From CAYIHX01 sp964363305 (lineage in GTDB: Bacteria > Bdellovibrionota > UBA1018): a stretch of 64,000 nucleotides of DNA. Position numbers and translations under genes: made by a program. The stretch lies in contig CAYIHX010000001.1 in assembly GCA_964363305.1 (NCBI GenBank), positions 62,001 to 126,000 on the forward strand, given 5' to 3'. Numbering within the stretch: the first letter of the stretch is position 1; the number at the start of each line of letters is the position of its first letter. Positions 8,664 to 16,796 of this stretch are shown one piece after another. The notes beneath the pieces are model-generated. The model ran no database searches and was not told the DNA's origin. It saw only the letters and a list, made by a program, of their open reading frames with translations.

Positions 8664-9967
8664 TCGTTGATCTCACTCCATTCGTCGACGAATTGAAAGC
8701 ACCGGATCGCTTCGCCGGGACGTAGCGTGGCCGAGGCTCCGGCCTGGAGGGACTCAAGGTGTGCGGGATGGGTGAGGCCCCAGGCGGTACCAGTGACGGC
8801 CGGAATGCTCTGGTACAGCGCCATGAGCCTCGCCGGCAGCGAAGGTAGCTTGGCAAGCATGGGCGCACTTTCGTCGAGGAGCGCCCGATACCTCCGGCTC
8901 TCGATCGCGGCCTCTTTTTCAACAAGACGAGTATATTCTGCGAGGAGCGGCTTCAGCGCCAGATAGTACGCCGCGGCGCCCGGCTCTTGCGCGATCTGAG
9001 CGGAGAGTCGTGGGGTGTGCGAGCGCAAAACGTTCGACCACCGGAGCGGCTGTAAAAATTCGTGACCTCTCGCCTGCAGGTCGTGCGCGAAGCGAGGGCG
9101 CAAAGAGGGGGTCCCTGTCCATGTTGATTCGAGGTCGGCGAGCCGGGTTAACGACTCGTTCACTCTCTTTTCAAGGTCTGGGTCTTGGTGATGCGAACTG
9201 AACTCGGAGAGCTGCACCCATCGATCGCCTCGCCAGGCCTGCAAAGGGCGGTAGGTCAGCCATTGCAGCCCCTTTTTAAGGAGATACTCGGCGGGAGAGT
9301 TGCCGGAGCATGAGTCGGTTGCAACGGCGCCTGGTTCGAGCAAGTTGAAGGGGGTTTGGACCAGCTGAAATCCCTGCCCGGAAAAATCCGAACCTAGTTC
9401 GTCCATCGCCGCCTCGACGATCATCTCCAGCGAGAGGTAGGCCTCGTCTTCCTTGGGGAGGACAACACCCTCGGATGCGACTCCAAAACCCCGGATTTCG
9501 CCTTTTTCCTTTGAGTGAGCGAGAAATGCAAAACATTCGCGGAGGAGTTCCGTGAGGGCGCTGAGATCGTGAGCGAGAGGTGGAAGGGAGAACTCCGGGC
9601 CGCGAATGACAAAGAAATCTGGGAACCGTCCGAGGCGGTTTCGGTAGCGGTCGAGCTGGTTTCGGAGTTGCTGTGGCGAGAGTGGCAGACGAGGGTTGCT
9701 TTTGGCCACGATCGCGATCGCTTCGGGATCCTGCTTCGAGGTCTTAAAAAACGCGGAGAGCTCTTCTGTCGCGGCTCCCTCGGCGAAAGTGTCCGCCAGA
9801 TCGACCCAGTTGACTCCTTTGGCAAACGCGGCCTCGGCGGCTTCGAAGGCCGCAGGTCTCAGTTGCCTTGAGAAATGAGCGGTTCCCAGGCCCACCCGTG
9901 AAAAGGGAAACTGACCTGCTTTCGGTGGGCGAACTGGAAAAAACGGGCCGGGCATGAGGTCGTTCAT
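8660..9967 (-). CDS. Aldo/keto reductase-fold protein lacking key catalytic residues
   Basis: About 435 residues from the ATG at 9967 (a longer upstream frame looks non-coding). The first two thirds follow the aldo/keto reductase barrel: RVGLGTAHFSR, GVNWVDLADTFAEGAATEEL, AIVAKSNPR and GEIRGFGVASEG. In the usual tetrad (Asp, Tyr, Lys, His) Asp and Lys are present, but the Tyr position is Phe (ADTF) and the His position is Arg (FVIRGPEF). The extra C-terminal region of about 130 residues is helical and unfamiliar. Catalysis by the usual mechanism is doubtful. The gene is divergent from the gene at 9989. Confidence 0.7.
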   Translation of the reverse strand: MNDLMPGPFFPVRPPKAGQFPFSRVGLGTAHFSRQLRPAAFEAAEAAFAKGVNWVDLADTFAEGAATEELSAFFKTSKQDPEAIAIVAKSNPRLPLSPQQLRNQLDRYRNRLGRFPDFFVIRGPEFSLPPLAHDLSALTELLRECFAFLAHSKEKGEIRGFGVASEGVVLPKEDEAYLSLEMIVEAAMDELGSDFSGQGFQLVQTPFNLLEPGAVATDSCSGNSPAEYLLKKGLQWLTYRPLQAWRGDRWVQLSEFSSHHQDPDLEKRVNESLTRLADLESTWTGTPSLRPRFAHDLQARGHEFLQPLRWSNVLRSHTPRLSAQIAQEPGAAAYYLALKPLLAEYTRLVEKEAAIESRRYRALLDESAPMLAKLPSLPARLMALYQSIPAVTGTAWGLTHPAHLESLQAGASATLRPGEAIRCFQFVDEWSEINE

Positions 9968-9988
9968 AGCATATGTTAGAAGGGGGCA

Positions 9989-10405
9989 ATGCCGTTCTTG
10001 AATTGGCGCTCGCGCGCGATCCGTTGTGAGGTTTCTCCCTCCCCTTTGCGGGGTGGCTATGGACAGCAAGTGGAATGTTTGCGGATATCGATCGGCGAGG
10101 CGGATTCCCGTGAGTTGGTCGTCGCATGGAAGCAGTGTTTCGCGGATTTGAATTCCGAGGAGCTGAGGCTCGATCTTCCGGATTCCTTCACCCTTTTTTG
10201 CAAGGCACGTCCTGAGGAGAATCGCCTCCTCTTGGCTCACCCGGAGCTGGGGAGCTGGGTGGGGAGCCTGATGCTTACTCCGGAGTCAGCCGCCTGTTGG
10301 CTCGAAGGTTTCCGGGCCACCGAGTCCCTCCGAGAGGATTTTGTGAGCTGGGGGTTTCCGGTTCATGGGGTCTCGAACCTGGATCTCGCGTTCCGGCCTC
10401 AATAA
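9989..10405 (+). CDS. Hypothetical protein
   Basis: A 138-residue protein of unknown family. It is soluble, with no signal peptide or membrane segment, and contains acidic and leucine-rich stretches (ELRLDLPDSFTLFCKARPEE, LTPESAACWLEGF). The start at 9989 is 21 bases from the start of the divergent aldo/keto-reductase gene, so the two probably share a small promoter region. Codon use looks like its neighbours. It could be a lineage-specific gene; the start is uncertain. Confidence 0.5.
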   Translation: MPFLNWRSRAIRCEVSPSPLRGGYGQQVECLRISIGEADSRELVVAWKQCFADLNSEELRLDLPDSFTLFCKARPEENRLLLAHPELGSWVGSLMLTPESAACWLEGFRATESLREDFVSWGFPVHGVSNLDLAFRPQ

Positions 10406-10472
10406 GGGCCTAACTCCTTCTTTTGGCGTGGGATCTATTGAAATTCGGGAGTGCTCCCAGTATTTGCTTTGC

Positions 10473-10832
10473 ATGAAGTTCAGATCAGCTTTGGCTCTGG
10501 CGTTTTTTTTCTCCGTCCTCGCTTCTCACCGCGCGTTTACCGGCGACGAAGTGTTTTTGATGGCCGCTCCCACTTACGCTGAAATTCGAGAGCGGGTTTT
10601 TCAGCCGATGTGCTCCCGTTGCCACGGCCCCAACGGGCCTGCCTACCTGCATTTTTACGACGAGCGAACCACCTACTTTGCTTCCGATCAAATTATTCGC
10701 GCTATGGAGAGTCGGTCTATGCCCCCTCGCAGGAGAATGCCCCAACCCACGGAGGATGATCTCAAAGCCGTTCGCGCTTGGTATGATGCTTTGCCGGACA
10801 GGTGGCCAGGTGACGAAAGTGAAAAGAATTAG
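10473..10832 (+). CDS. Small secreted c-type cytochrome-like protein
   Basis: A 119-residue protein with a Sec signal peptide (RSALALAFFFSVLASHRAF) and a single heme-c motif, CSRCH, in VFQPMCSRCHGPNG. A methionine-rich segment (AMESRSMPPRRRMPQPTEDD) could supply the distal Met ligand. The pattern (PMCSRCHG...MPP...L..WydaLPD) matches the planctomycete-type and related cytochrome c domains that often occur in periplasmic electron carriers. The longer frame starting at 10365 has no signal peptide, so 10473 is preferred. Confidence 0.72.
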   Translation: MKFRSALALAFFFSVLASHRAFTGDEVFLMAAPTYAEIRERVFQPMCSRCHGPNGPAYLHFYDERTTYFASDQIIRAMESRSMPPRRRMPQPTEDDLKAVRAWYDALPDRWPGDESEKN

Positions 10833-10921
10833 AGAGGGGGGCTTCCCAGCTTCCCCGAAGTCGGATACTGGGCCTTTGTGTGGCGCTGCGTTATTGTTCG
10901 GACGCTAAGGGGAGGTCGTTG

Positions 10922-12256
10922 ATGGGGTCTCGGTGGGCTTCGATTGTATTTCTGTTGAGTTGCGCGGGGTCGGTTACTGGTTGCGGAGAGGCGAATTTAT
11001 GGGTCGAGCCCTCCGATCCGACCGGTTTGCACGATCATGAGGTCGATCTTTTCTTTCAGATGTCGTCGCTCGACTCGCGAAAGGAGCCCCTGGGTCTACC
11101 GGAGGGTGAGCGGCTGAGCAAAATCGTCGATTTCGGTGCTCGTTCGGTTCAGTGGTTTCAGCGTCTTCAAAGTCACTTAGCCGTCGAAGACCGCGAACCG
11201 CTTTGGCGCCGAACCGATGGAATTGGAAACGAGCCGACCTCTGATCGTCCTCGGAAAAACAACCCTCAGCTCATCCTCGAGGGGTTTGATCGTGTTCTTC
11301 TGGCAGCTCCGACCGGGATGCGCAGGATCATTGATGATTCTTCTGTTGTGTTGCCCACGCTCCCCCCTGAAGGCGTCGAGTTGAGTACTGCGCTCGCGTG
11401 GTTGCGGAGAGTCAACTCAAGTTATTCGCGCGCCAGTCGCTTTCTGGCACTCTATCCGAATCGGACCGCGCGCCCGCAGTCGACGCGCGATTTTCGCCCG
11501 ATCATCGATCTTCGGCAGAATCGGCGGGAGGTTCTCGCGCAAGCCGCGGCATGGTCGGAGCTCTCCGCCGCGGAGAGGCGGCTTCACACCGATCGGCTCT
11601 TGGCGGCCTGTGCCGCCCTCGATGCGGCGCCCGATTCAGGTTCGCGCCGTTGTGTTGATTCTGTCGCTGCGATCCGAAATACTCCAGGGGTCGATCGGGG
11701 CGCGAAGGTTGAGTCGGCGACTCAGGCGATATTGACGCGAGCGGATAGTGTATGGAATGCGCGATTTCGGGTGGTCCGAAGGTATCCTGGGGCGAATCCC
11801 GTTCGTCAGGGTTCGAAACTGATCCTCCCCTTCGGTGTTTTTAATGCTGGCGCGCAGACCCTCGCCTGGATGGACCAGATTGTTACAAAAGGTTGGGACG
11901 AGGAGGGTGTTCTCGGTCTTCAATTGAGCGAGGCCCCCTCGATGACTCGCGAATCTGTCCGTGTACACTGGGTGGAGGGAGTACTGCCGTTCGTGAATGG
12001 GGTGGGAGGCAACACGATTACCATGGATGGAAATCTTCCGCTTTGGTTGGAGCAGGTTAAACTCACGATGGCGCACGAATTTGGCCACGTACTGGGCTTC
12101 GCCGATTGCTATGTAGAGTTTTGGTCGGAGGAAGAGGCGAGTTTTGTCTACTATGTGCTCGACCCTCAAAACCGGATGTGCGCATTGTCGGGTGAGACCT
12201 TAGCGCTGCATCATGAAGCGCTTACGGAGGCCTATTCAGTCCCCGGCGCGCACTAA
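10922..12256 (+). CDS. Metzincin-like zinc protease lipoprotein
   Basis: About 444 residues. The start ATG 10922 has a strong GGGGAGG site 7 bases upstream and opens a lipoprotein signal (IVFLLSCAGSVTGCGE). Near the C terminus (residues about 380-392) is MAHEFGHVLGFAD, the HExxHxxGxxD zinc-binding helix of metzincins, followed by a possible Met-turn (PQNRMCAL). The 300-residue middle has no recognised domain. A role in cleaving proteins at the cell surface is inferred. It follows the cytochrome by 89 bases. Confidence 0.75.
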   Translation: MGSRWASIVFLLSCAGSVTGCGEANLWVEPSDPTGLHDHEVDLFFQMSSLDSRKEPLGLPEGERLSKIVDFGARSVQWFQRLQSHLAVEDREPLWRRTDGIGNEPTSDRPRKNNPQLILEGFDRVLLAAPTGMRRIIDDSSVVLPTLPPEGVELSTALAWLRRVNSSYSRASRFLALYPNRTARPQSTRDFRPIIDLRQNRREVLAQAAAWSELSAAERRLHTDRLLAACAALDAAPDSGSRRCVDSVAAIRNTPGVDRGAKVESATQAILTRADSVWNARFRVVRRYPGANPVRQGSKLILPFGVFNAGAQTLAWMDQIVTKGWDEEGVLGLQLSEAPSMTRESVRVHWVEGVLPFVNGVGGNTITMDGNLPLWLEQVKLTMAHEFGHVLGFADCYVEFWSEEEASFVYYVLDPQNRMCALSGETLALHHEALTEAYSVPGAH

Positions 12257-12294
12257 TTTCTCAAGCCGTTCTTGCGAGAAACCGAAATGCGGTT

Positions 12295-12804
12295 GTGGAA
12301 CAACACCCTCATTTTCTGTGGAGTGATCTCTTTCGTCGTGAGAGAAGTCCGGCTAGTCTCGTCGTCGAGACGTTGAAAGAGAACATCCTCTTTTTGACGC
12401 TCTCAAAAGTGGAGCTCAAGTATCTCGGCAATCTCGTACACGATCGAACCTACCAACCCGAGGAGCCGGTTTTTCAGCAGAATGACCGAGGCATCGGGAT
12501 GTATGTGATTGGCAAGGGCCGCGTGGCCATCAAGACCTTGGGTCCGAAGGGAGATGTCCTCGTCACGATCTTGTCGGAGGGGAGTTTTTTCGGAGAGCTT
12601 GCGTTAGTTGATCCGGATAATCTTCGAACGGCTTCGGCGATTGCCCTCGAGAACACCACGCTCATTGGTTTTTTCAAGCCGGACCTGCAGGAGATTCTTG
12701 AACGCAAGCCGTCCATGGGGGTCAAAATCCTCTTTCAGCTTTCGACGGTCCTGGGTCGGCGTCTGCTAGAGACGACTGAAAAAATCACACGGCTGACACA
12801 ATGA
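12295..12804 (+). CDS. Cyclic nucleotide-binding domain protein without output domain
   Basis: A 169-residue protein that starts with GTG. Residues about 35-150 form a cNMP-binding fold: YQPEEPVFQQNDRGIGMYVI, GRVAIKT, then the phosphate-binding cassette region EGSFFGELALVDPDNLRTAS, where FGELAL is the classical ligand motif although the usual following Arg is displaced. No helix-turn-helix follows; the C terminus is one helix. It overlaps the permease gene by 4 bases (ATGA), so they are translationally coupled. Confidence 0.82.
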   Translation: MEQHPHFLWSDLFRRERSPASLVVETLKENILFLTLSKVELKYLGNLVHDRTYQPEEPVFQQNDRGIGMYVIGKGRVAIKTLGPKGDVLVTILSEGSFFGELALVDPDNLRTASAIALENTTLIGFFKPDLQEILERKPSMGVKILFQLSTVLGRRLLETTEKITRLTQ

Positions 12805-13919
12805 AGATTCTCACCGATCCCAATTTCCGACGAGATCTTCTCAAGCTGTTTTGCGGGGCATGTGCTTTGGCCGGTATGGCCTATCTTTTTCTTCTCACGC
12901 CTTCTCTTTCCGCTCCGACGATGCTGTCAATTGTCTTGGTCATGTTGCTGTCGCCCGCGGTCGCGTCGCTCGAGCGGCGGGGTTACCCACGGAGTCTTTC
13001 GATTCTCGTCATTTTTCTCGCCATGGGGATCGTATTCGGACTCGGCGGCTTTTATGTGGCCAGCTCGCTTCAGGGGGAGTTCGCTTCTTTTAAGAGCAAT
13101 TTGCCGACTTATTTCGGAAAATTCATGGACCGGGTTTCCGCGCTCGAGACTCAGGTCAAGAGCTCATTCACTTTTTTGAGTGATGTCAACTTCAGCGAGG
13201 CGGTCTTGAAGGGAGCCCGCCAAACGGGCTCCTGGTTTGTCTCGAACTCGGCTGGCTTGGCGGGCGATATATTAACTGCGGTTTTTATCGTCCCCATTTT
13301 GAGTTTTGCCCTTCTCAACGAAGGTCGCATGATTCGGAAAGGTTTTTTTCAGCTGATCCCGAACCGTTTTTTTGAGAGTTTTTTTCTAGTCACTCACGAT
13401 ATCGCGACCGCGCTCTCGGACTATTTGCGAGCGAAGCTCGTGGAAGGTTTTTTGGTGGGTCTGATGTGTGGCGTTGGTCTGGCCATCGTGGGGGCGCCTT
13501 ACGCCGTTGTTTTCGGAGTTCTCGGGGGCGTGACGAATATCTTGCCCTATGTCGGCCCCTTGCTTGGCGCCATTCCGGCCATTGTGATCGTGGCTTTCGA
13601 CCCCGCATCCGCCCATCTCATCCTGCCGGTTATTCTCGTGTTCGTGATTGCGAATGTGATCGACACGGTGCTGATTTTTCCGGTGATTGTCGCCAAGCTC
13701 GTCAACTTGCATCCCTTGATTCTCATCGCAGTCGTTTTTGTCGGCCAACAGTACTACGGACTGGTAGGGATGCTCATCGCGACCCCGATTGCGGCGGCGA
13801 TCAAGGTGATTCTCATCGAGATCTATTCCACGATTTATGAGCGCGGGACGCGCCGCCGCGCCCGGATTTACGACGCTGATATCGCCAGTCGGCATGGCCT
13901 ACCCCTTGTAGGGCCGTGA
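12801..13919 (+). CDS. AI-2E family permease (PerM/YdiK type)
   Basis: A 372-residue membrane protein with about eight helices. It has the family's paired N-terminal helices, a periplasmic amphipathic section (residues about 85-150) and the conserved C-terminal GVTNILPYVGPLLGAIPAIV and YYGLVGMLIATPIAA. Members export diverse small molecules or act as Na+/H+ antiporters; the substrate cannot be told from sequence. It starts inside the cNMP gene and its TGA overlaps the ATG of the receiver gene by one base. Confidence 0.85.
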   Translation: MKILTDPNFRRDLLKLFCGACALAGMAYLFLLTPSLSAPTMLSIVLVMLLSPAVASLERRGYPRSLSILVIFLAMGIVFGLGGFYVASSLQGEFASFKSNLPTYFGKFMDRVSALETQVKSSFTFLSDVNFSEAVLKGARQTGSWFVSNSAGLAGDILTAVFIVPILSFALLNEGRMIRKGFFQLIPNRFFESFFLVTHDIATALSDYLRAKLVEGFLVGLMCGVGLAIVGAPYAVVFGVLGGVTNILPYVGPLLGAIPAIVIVAFDPASAHLILPVILVFVIANVIDTVLIFPVIVAKLVNLHPLILIAVVFVGQQYYGLVGMLIATPIAAAIKVILIEIYSTIYERGTRRRARIYDADIASRHGLPLVGP

Positions 13920-14299
13920 TGAACCTGCTCGTGGTGGAAGACGTGGAGCCGATGCGGGAGTTGATTTCCGTATTGGCGCGGCAAGCCCTGGGTAAGCTGG
14001 TGCTTGAGGGGCGGGTCGATTCGGCTGCTCGCCTTGCGGACGCGCGCCGCCTGCTGGCTCGGCATCGGCCGGATCTCGCGCTGCTTGATATCACACTGGG
14101 TTTGGAATCAGGCCTCGACCTTCTTGCCGAACTGAAAGAGGCTCGGGTCCCCGTTGTGATTCTCGTGATGGACTTGCCGCCTTTGGAGCGTCCGCTTCCT
14201 AAGGGAGCGTATCAGTGGTTTGTCAAACCAGCCGGGAGAAGCGGGGCTGAAGATCTGGAGAGATTTTGTCAACTTATTTGTAAGCACCGCAGCGGTTGA
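13919..14299 (+). CDS. Single-domain response-regulator receiver
   Basis: A 126-residue CheY-like protein. Acidic pocket VEDVEP near the N terminus, probable phosphoacceptor Asp in LALLDITLG, and Lys in WFVKPAG near the C terminus, all expected of a receiver; the usual Ser/Thr after strand 4 is replaced (VILVMDLPP), so activation may differ. The ATG at 13919 is preferred over the overlapping GTG at 13916. Its position in a unit with a cNMP sensor and a permease suggests a shared signalling role, which is inference. Confidence 0.75.
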   Translation: MNLLVVEDVEPMRELISVLARQALGKLVLEGRVDSAARLADARRLLARHRPDLALLDITLGLESGLDLLAELKEARVPVVILVMDLPPLERPLPKGAYQWFVKPAGRSGAEDLERFCQLICKHRSG

Positions 14300-14360
14300 C
14301 TCGGCCGCTGGGTCTTGCTACTCGGTGGGTTCTCTCTGATTGAGAAAGGATCGTTTTATC

Positions 14361-14606
14361 ATGGCTGTTCGTATTCGTCTTGCCCGTCATGGCTCTAAAA
14401 AGAACCCAATTTATGCGGTGGTCGCTCTCGATAGCGCCAAGAAACGAGATGGGGAGTACCTCGCTCGTTTTGGTCAGTACTGGCCGAAGGCGAAGGAAGC
14501 CAAAGACAAGCTGAAGATTGATGTTGAAGCGTTGCGAGTGTGGCAAGCCAAGGGCGCCCAGGTTTCAGAAACGGTTGGACAACTGCTGAAATCCCTCGCA
14601 AAATAG
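14361..14606 (+). CDS. rpsP: 30S ribosomal protein S16
   Basis: An 81-residue S16 beginning MAVRIRLARHGSKKNPIYAV, the canonical N terminus, and continuing GEYLARFGQYWP. An AAAGGA site lies 10 bases before ATG 14361; a longer frame from 14340 does not fit the family. First gene of the rpsP-khpA-trmD operon. Confidence 0.97.
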   Translation: MAVRIRLARHGSKKNPIYAVVALDSAKKRDGEYLARFGQYWPKAKEAKDKLKIDVEALRVWQAKGAQVSETVGQLLKSLAK

Positions 14607-14610
14607 AGGG

Positions 14611-14895
14611 ATGTCGACATTAGAGCAGGGCGGTTCCGCGGCGGGAAAGCAACAGTTAGGGCAACTCTCTCTGTTGATTGAATCCATGGCGAAGGCCTTG
14701 GTCGATTTCCCAGAACGGGTCGTGGTGAACGAGGTGGTCGGTGAAAATACCACCGTCATCGAGCTTAAGGTTGTCAAAGAAGATCTCGGCAAGATTATCG
14801 GCAAACAGGGGCGCACGGCTCGGGCAATTAGAACGGTTCTCAATGGTGCGTCGACCAAGCTTAGAAAAAGGACAGTCCTCGAAATCATCGAGTAA
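14611..14895 (+). CDS. khpA: KH-domain RNA-binding protein KhpA
   Basis: A 94-residue protein with one type II KH domain. The GxxG loop is IIGKQGRTARAIR (residues about 69-81), preceded by VVGENTTVIELKVVKEDLGK. KhpA binds diverse RNAs and often pairs with KhpB/EloR. It starts 4 bases after rpsP. In most genomes with this order rimM follows; here trmD follows directly and probably begins inside khpA. Confidence 0.92.
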   Translation: MSTLEQGGSAAGKQQLGQLSLLIESMAKALVDFPERVVVNEVVGENTTVIELKVVKEDLGKIIGKQGRTARAIRTVLNGASTKLRKRTVLEIIE

Positions 14896-15649
14896 GGTCC
14901 GGATCCCCTCCAGAAGACCGATCCTCCGGTTTTCTTTTCTCTCCTTATTTCCTGAATTTCTCAAAGCTGGGGTCTCTTTCAGTCTTCTCGGTAAGGCTGA
15001 AGAAAGAGGTCTTCTCGATTTTCGCTTCTTTCAAATTCGTGATTTTGCGAGCGATCGGCACCGCACGGTCGATGAACCTCCTTTTGGGGGAGGCGAGGGG
15101 ATGCTGATGAAGGCTGATGTTCTGCATCGGGCCTGGAAAAAAGCGGTTCCTCGCAAGGGGGTGTCGACTTGCACGGTGTTTTTGAGCCCTCAGGGGCAGA
15201 AGCTCGACCGGGATCTCGTGCTCGAGCTCGCGGGCTATCGCCATCTCGTCCTCGTGTGCGGTCACTACGAGGGCGTCGATGAGCGCTTTATCGAGCTTTG
15301 CGTGGATCGTGAAATTTCGATTGGGGACTATGTCCTAACAGGGGGGGAGCTACCGGCTCTCGTTCTGGCTGATGCGGTGGCGCGGAGGGTTCCCGGGGTG
15401 GTGGGGAAGGAAGGGTCGGTCTCCAAGGACAGCCTCGAGACGGGATTGCTGAAATACCCCCAGTATACCCGTCCCAGGGAGTATCAAGGGCGGGAGGTCC
15501 CTGCGGTGTTGTTGAGCGGTAACCATCAAGCGATTGAGCGATGGCGAGCCGAACAGGCTCTGGAGAGGACCGGACGGAAGCGTCCGGATCTCTTGGAAAG
15601 TCAGGCTTTGAAAGCTGCGGCAGCCATGTTACCGAAGTCCTCTTCGTGA
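14843..15649 (+). CDS. trmD: tRNA (guanine-N1-)-methyltransferase
   Basis: Makes m1G37 in tRNA and prevents frameshifting. The SPOUT knot motifs are clear: LVLVCGHYEGVDERFIE and EISIGDYVLTGGELPALVLA; the N-terminal FSFLSLFPEFL is also family-like. The body begins around 14930, but no ATG, GTG or TTG lies there. The nearest in-frame starts are ATG 14843 or GTG 14846 inside khpA, giving about 29 residues (basic, serine-rich) not normal for TrmD, unless a rare ATC/ATT codon is used. The start is therefore uncertain; the rest is secure. Confidence 0.93.
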   Translation: MVRRPSLEKGQSSKSSSKVRIPSRRPILRFSFLSLFPEFLKAGVSFSLLGKAEERGLLDFRFFQIRDFASDRHRTVDEPPFGGGEGMLMKADVLHRAWKKAVPRKGVSTCTVFLSPQGQKLDRDLVLELAGYRHLVLVCGHYEGVDERFIELCVDREISIGDYVLTGGELPALVLADAVARRVPGVVGKEGSVSKDSLETGLLKYPQYTRPREYQGREVPAVLLSGNHQAIERWRAEQALERTGRKRPDLLESQALKAAAAMLPKSSS

Positions 15650-16242
15650 AGGTTCCGGTTTATATCACTCTCTTGCACTATCCGATGTTGAATAGGCGCG
15701 GAGAGCTTGTAACCACGGCTGTGACGAACATGGATGTCCATGATATCTCACGGTCGGCTCGAACTTTCGGAGTTGCCGGGTATTACCTAGTGACTCCGAT
15801 CGAGGAGCAGCATCGCCTAGTGGGACGAATCTTGGGGCACTGGCAGACGGAGCAGTCTGCGAAGTATCACCCAAAGCGTTTCGAGGCGCTGAGTCTCACT
15901 CGAATGGTTCGAAACTTTGACGAAGTGAAATCGGAGATTCGGTCGAAGCATGGGGAGGAGCCAGAAGTGGTTCTGACTGATGCCCGTCCGCTTCCGAATT
16001 CCATCAGCTACGCGGTTTACCGCGAAGAGCTGAACCGGCCGGAGCGAACTCGGCCGGTCCTTCTCGTGTTCGGCACGGGTTGGGGGATTTCGGAAACGTT
16101 TTATCCCGAGGTACACCGGGTTCTAGCCCCGGTGTACGGGCCAGAAGCGAAGTCCCCGGTGACCGGTGAGGTGGGACGGTACAATCACCTCTCCGTTCGG
16201 TCTGCGGTCGCGATTATTCTCGACCGCCTATTCGGAGAATAA
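15646..16242 (+). CDS. SPOUT-type RNA methyltransferase (PF09936-like)
   Basis: A 198-residue protein starting with GTG at 15646, which overlaps the trmD stop (GTGA). The sequence VPVYITLLHYPMLNRRGELV, SRSARTFGVAGYYLVTP and VLLVFGTGWGISE fits the SAM-dependent RNA methyltransferase family that resembles the TrmD C-terminal knot; GTGWG would be the SAM loop and YNHLSVRSAVAIILDRL the last helix. The substrate is unknown. It sits between trmD and rplS, a placement common for this family in deltaproteobacterial lineages. Confidence 0.82.
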   Translation: MKVPVYITLLHYPMLNRRGELVTTAVTNMDVHDISRSARTFGVAGYYLVTPIEEQHRLVGRILGHWQTEQSAKYHPKRFEALSLTRMVRNFDEVKSEIRSKHGEEPEVVLTDARPLPNSISYAVYREELNRPERTRPVLLVFGTGWGISETFYPEVHRVLAPVYGPEAKSPVTGEVGRYNHLSVRSAVAIILDRLFGE

Positions 16243-16246
16243 CCGG

Positions 16247-16312
16247 CCCGCGCATCGCGCGGGTGGCATCAGGCTAGAATCGTTTGGCGATTTTTAGATC
16301 ACGTTTGTGATC
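16247..16312 (+). promoter_or_regulatory. Hairpins in the rplS leader
   Basis: Two perfect stems lie between the methyltransferase gene and rplS: CCCGCGC/GCGCGGG with a 3-base loop (16247-16263) and GATCAC/GTGATC with a 4-base loop (16297-16312), the second just before the rplS start region. They could act as an attenuator or as a binding site for L19-related autoregulation. This is seen structure only; the function is inferred. Confidence 0.35.
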
Positions 16313-16330
16313 AGTGAAGGTATCGAGTTT

Positions 16331-16780
16331 ATGGCAAAGAAAAGAATTGAAAGAAAAGTTCCTGGCCGAGGCACCCAGAAGCAGGTTGCAGGCCTTGCCG
16401 CTAAGGTGGCCCAGGTCGAGGCGCTTTCGTTGCGCAGTGATCTTCCCGATTACAAGATCGGCGCGAACGTAAAGGTTCATGTCCGTATTAAGGAAGGCGA
16501 AAAAGAGCGCATTCAGATCTACGAAGGCGTTGTCATCGCTCGTTCGGGCAAGGGCGCGAGCCGCTCCTTCGTCGTCCGGAAGATGTCCCACGGGGTAGGC
16601 GTTGAGCGAATCTTTCTGGAGTCCTCGAAGCGCGTCGCGAAAGTCGAGATTGTTTCGACGGGTCGCGTTCGCCGAGCCAAGCTTTATTATCTCCGGGATC
16701 TCCAGGGTCGTGCTGCGAAGCTGGATCGGGAATCCGAGACGGTCGTAGCGCCAGCCGCAAAAGAAACCACCAAGAAATAA
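16331..16780 (+). CDS. rplS: 50S ribosomal protein L19
   Basis: A 149-residue L19. The core is typical: DYKIGANVKVHVRIKEG, RIQIYEGVVIARSG, SFVVRKMSHGVGVERIF and a final RRAKLYYLRDLQGRAAK. It has a basic N-terminal extension (KKRIERKVPGRGTQKQ) and an alanine-rich tail compared with the E. coli protein of about 115 residues. ATG 16331 is preferred to 16307. Confidence 0.95.
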   Translation: MAKKRIERKVPGRGTQKQVAGLAAKVAQVEALSLRSDLPDYKIGANVKVHVRIKEGEKERIQIYEGVVIARSGKGASRSFVVRKMSHGVGVERIFLESSKRVAKVEIVSTGRVRRAKLYYLRDLQGRAAKLDRESETVVAPAAKETTKK

Positions 16781-16796
16781 GACCTCAAGGAGCAGA

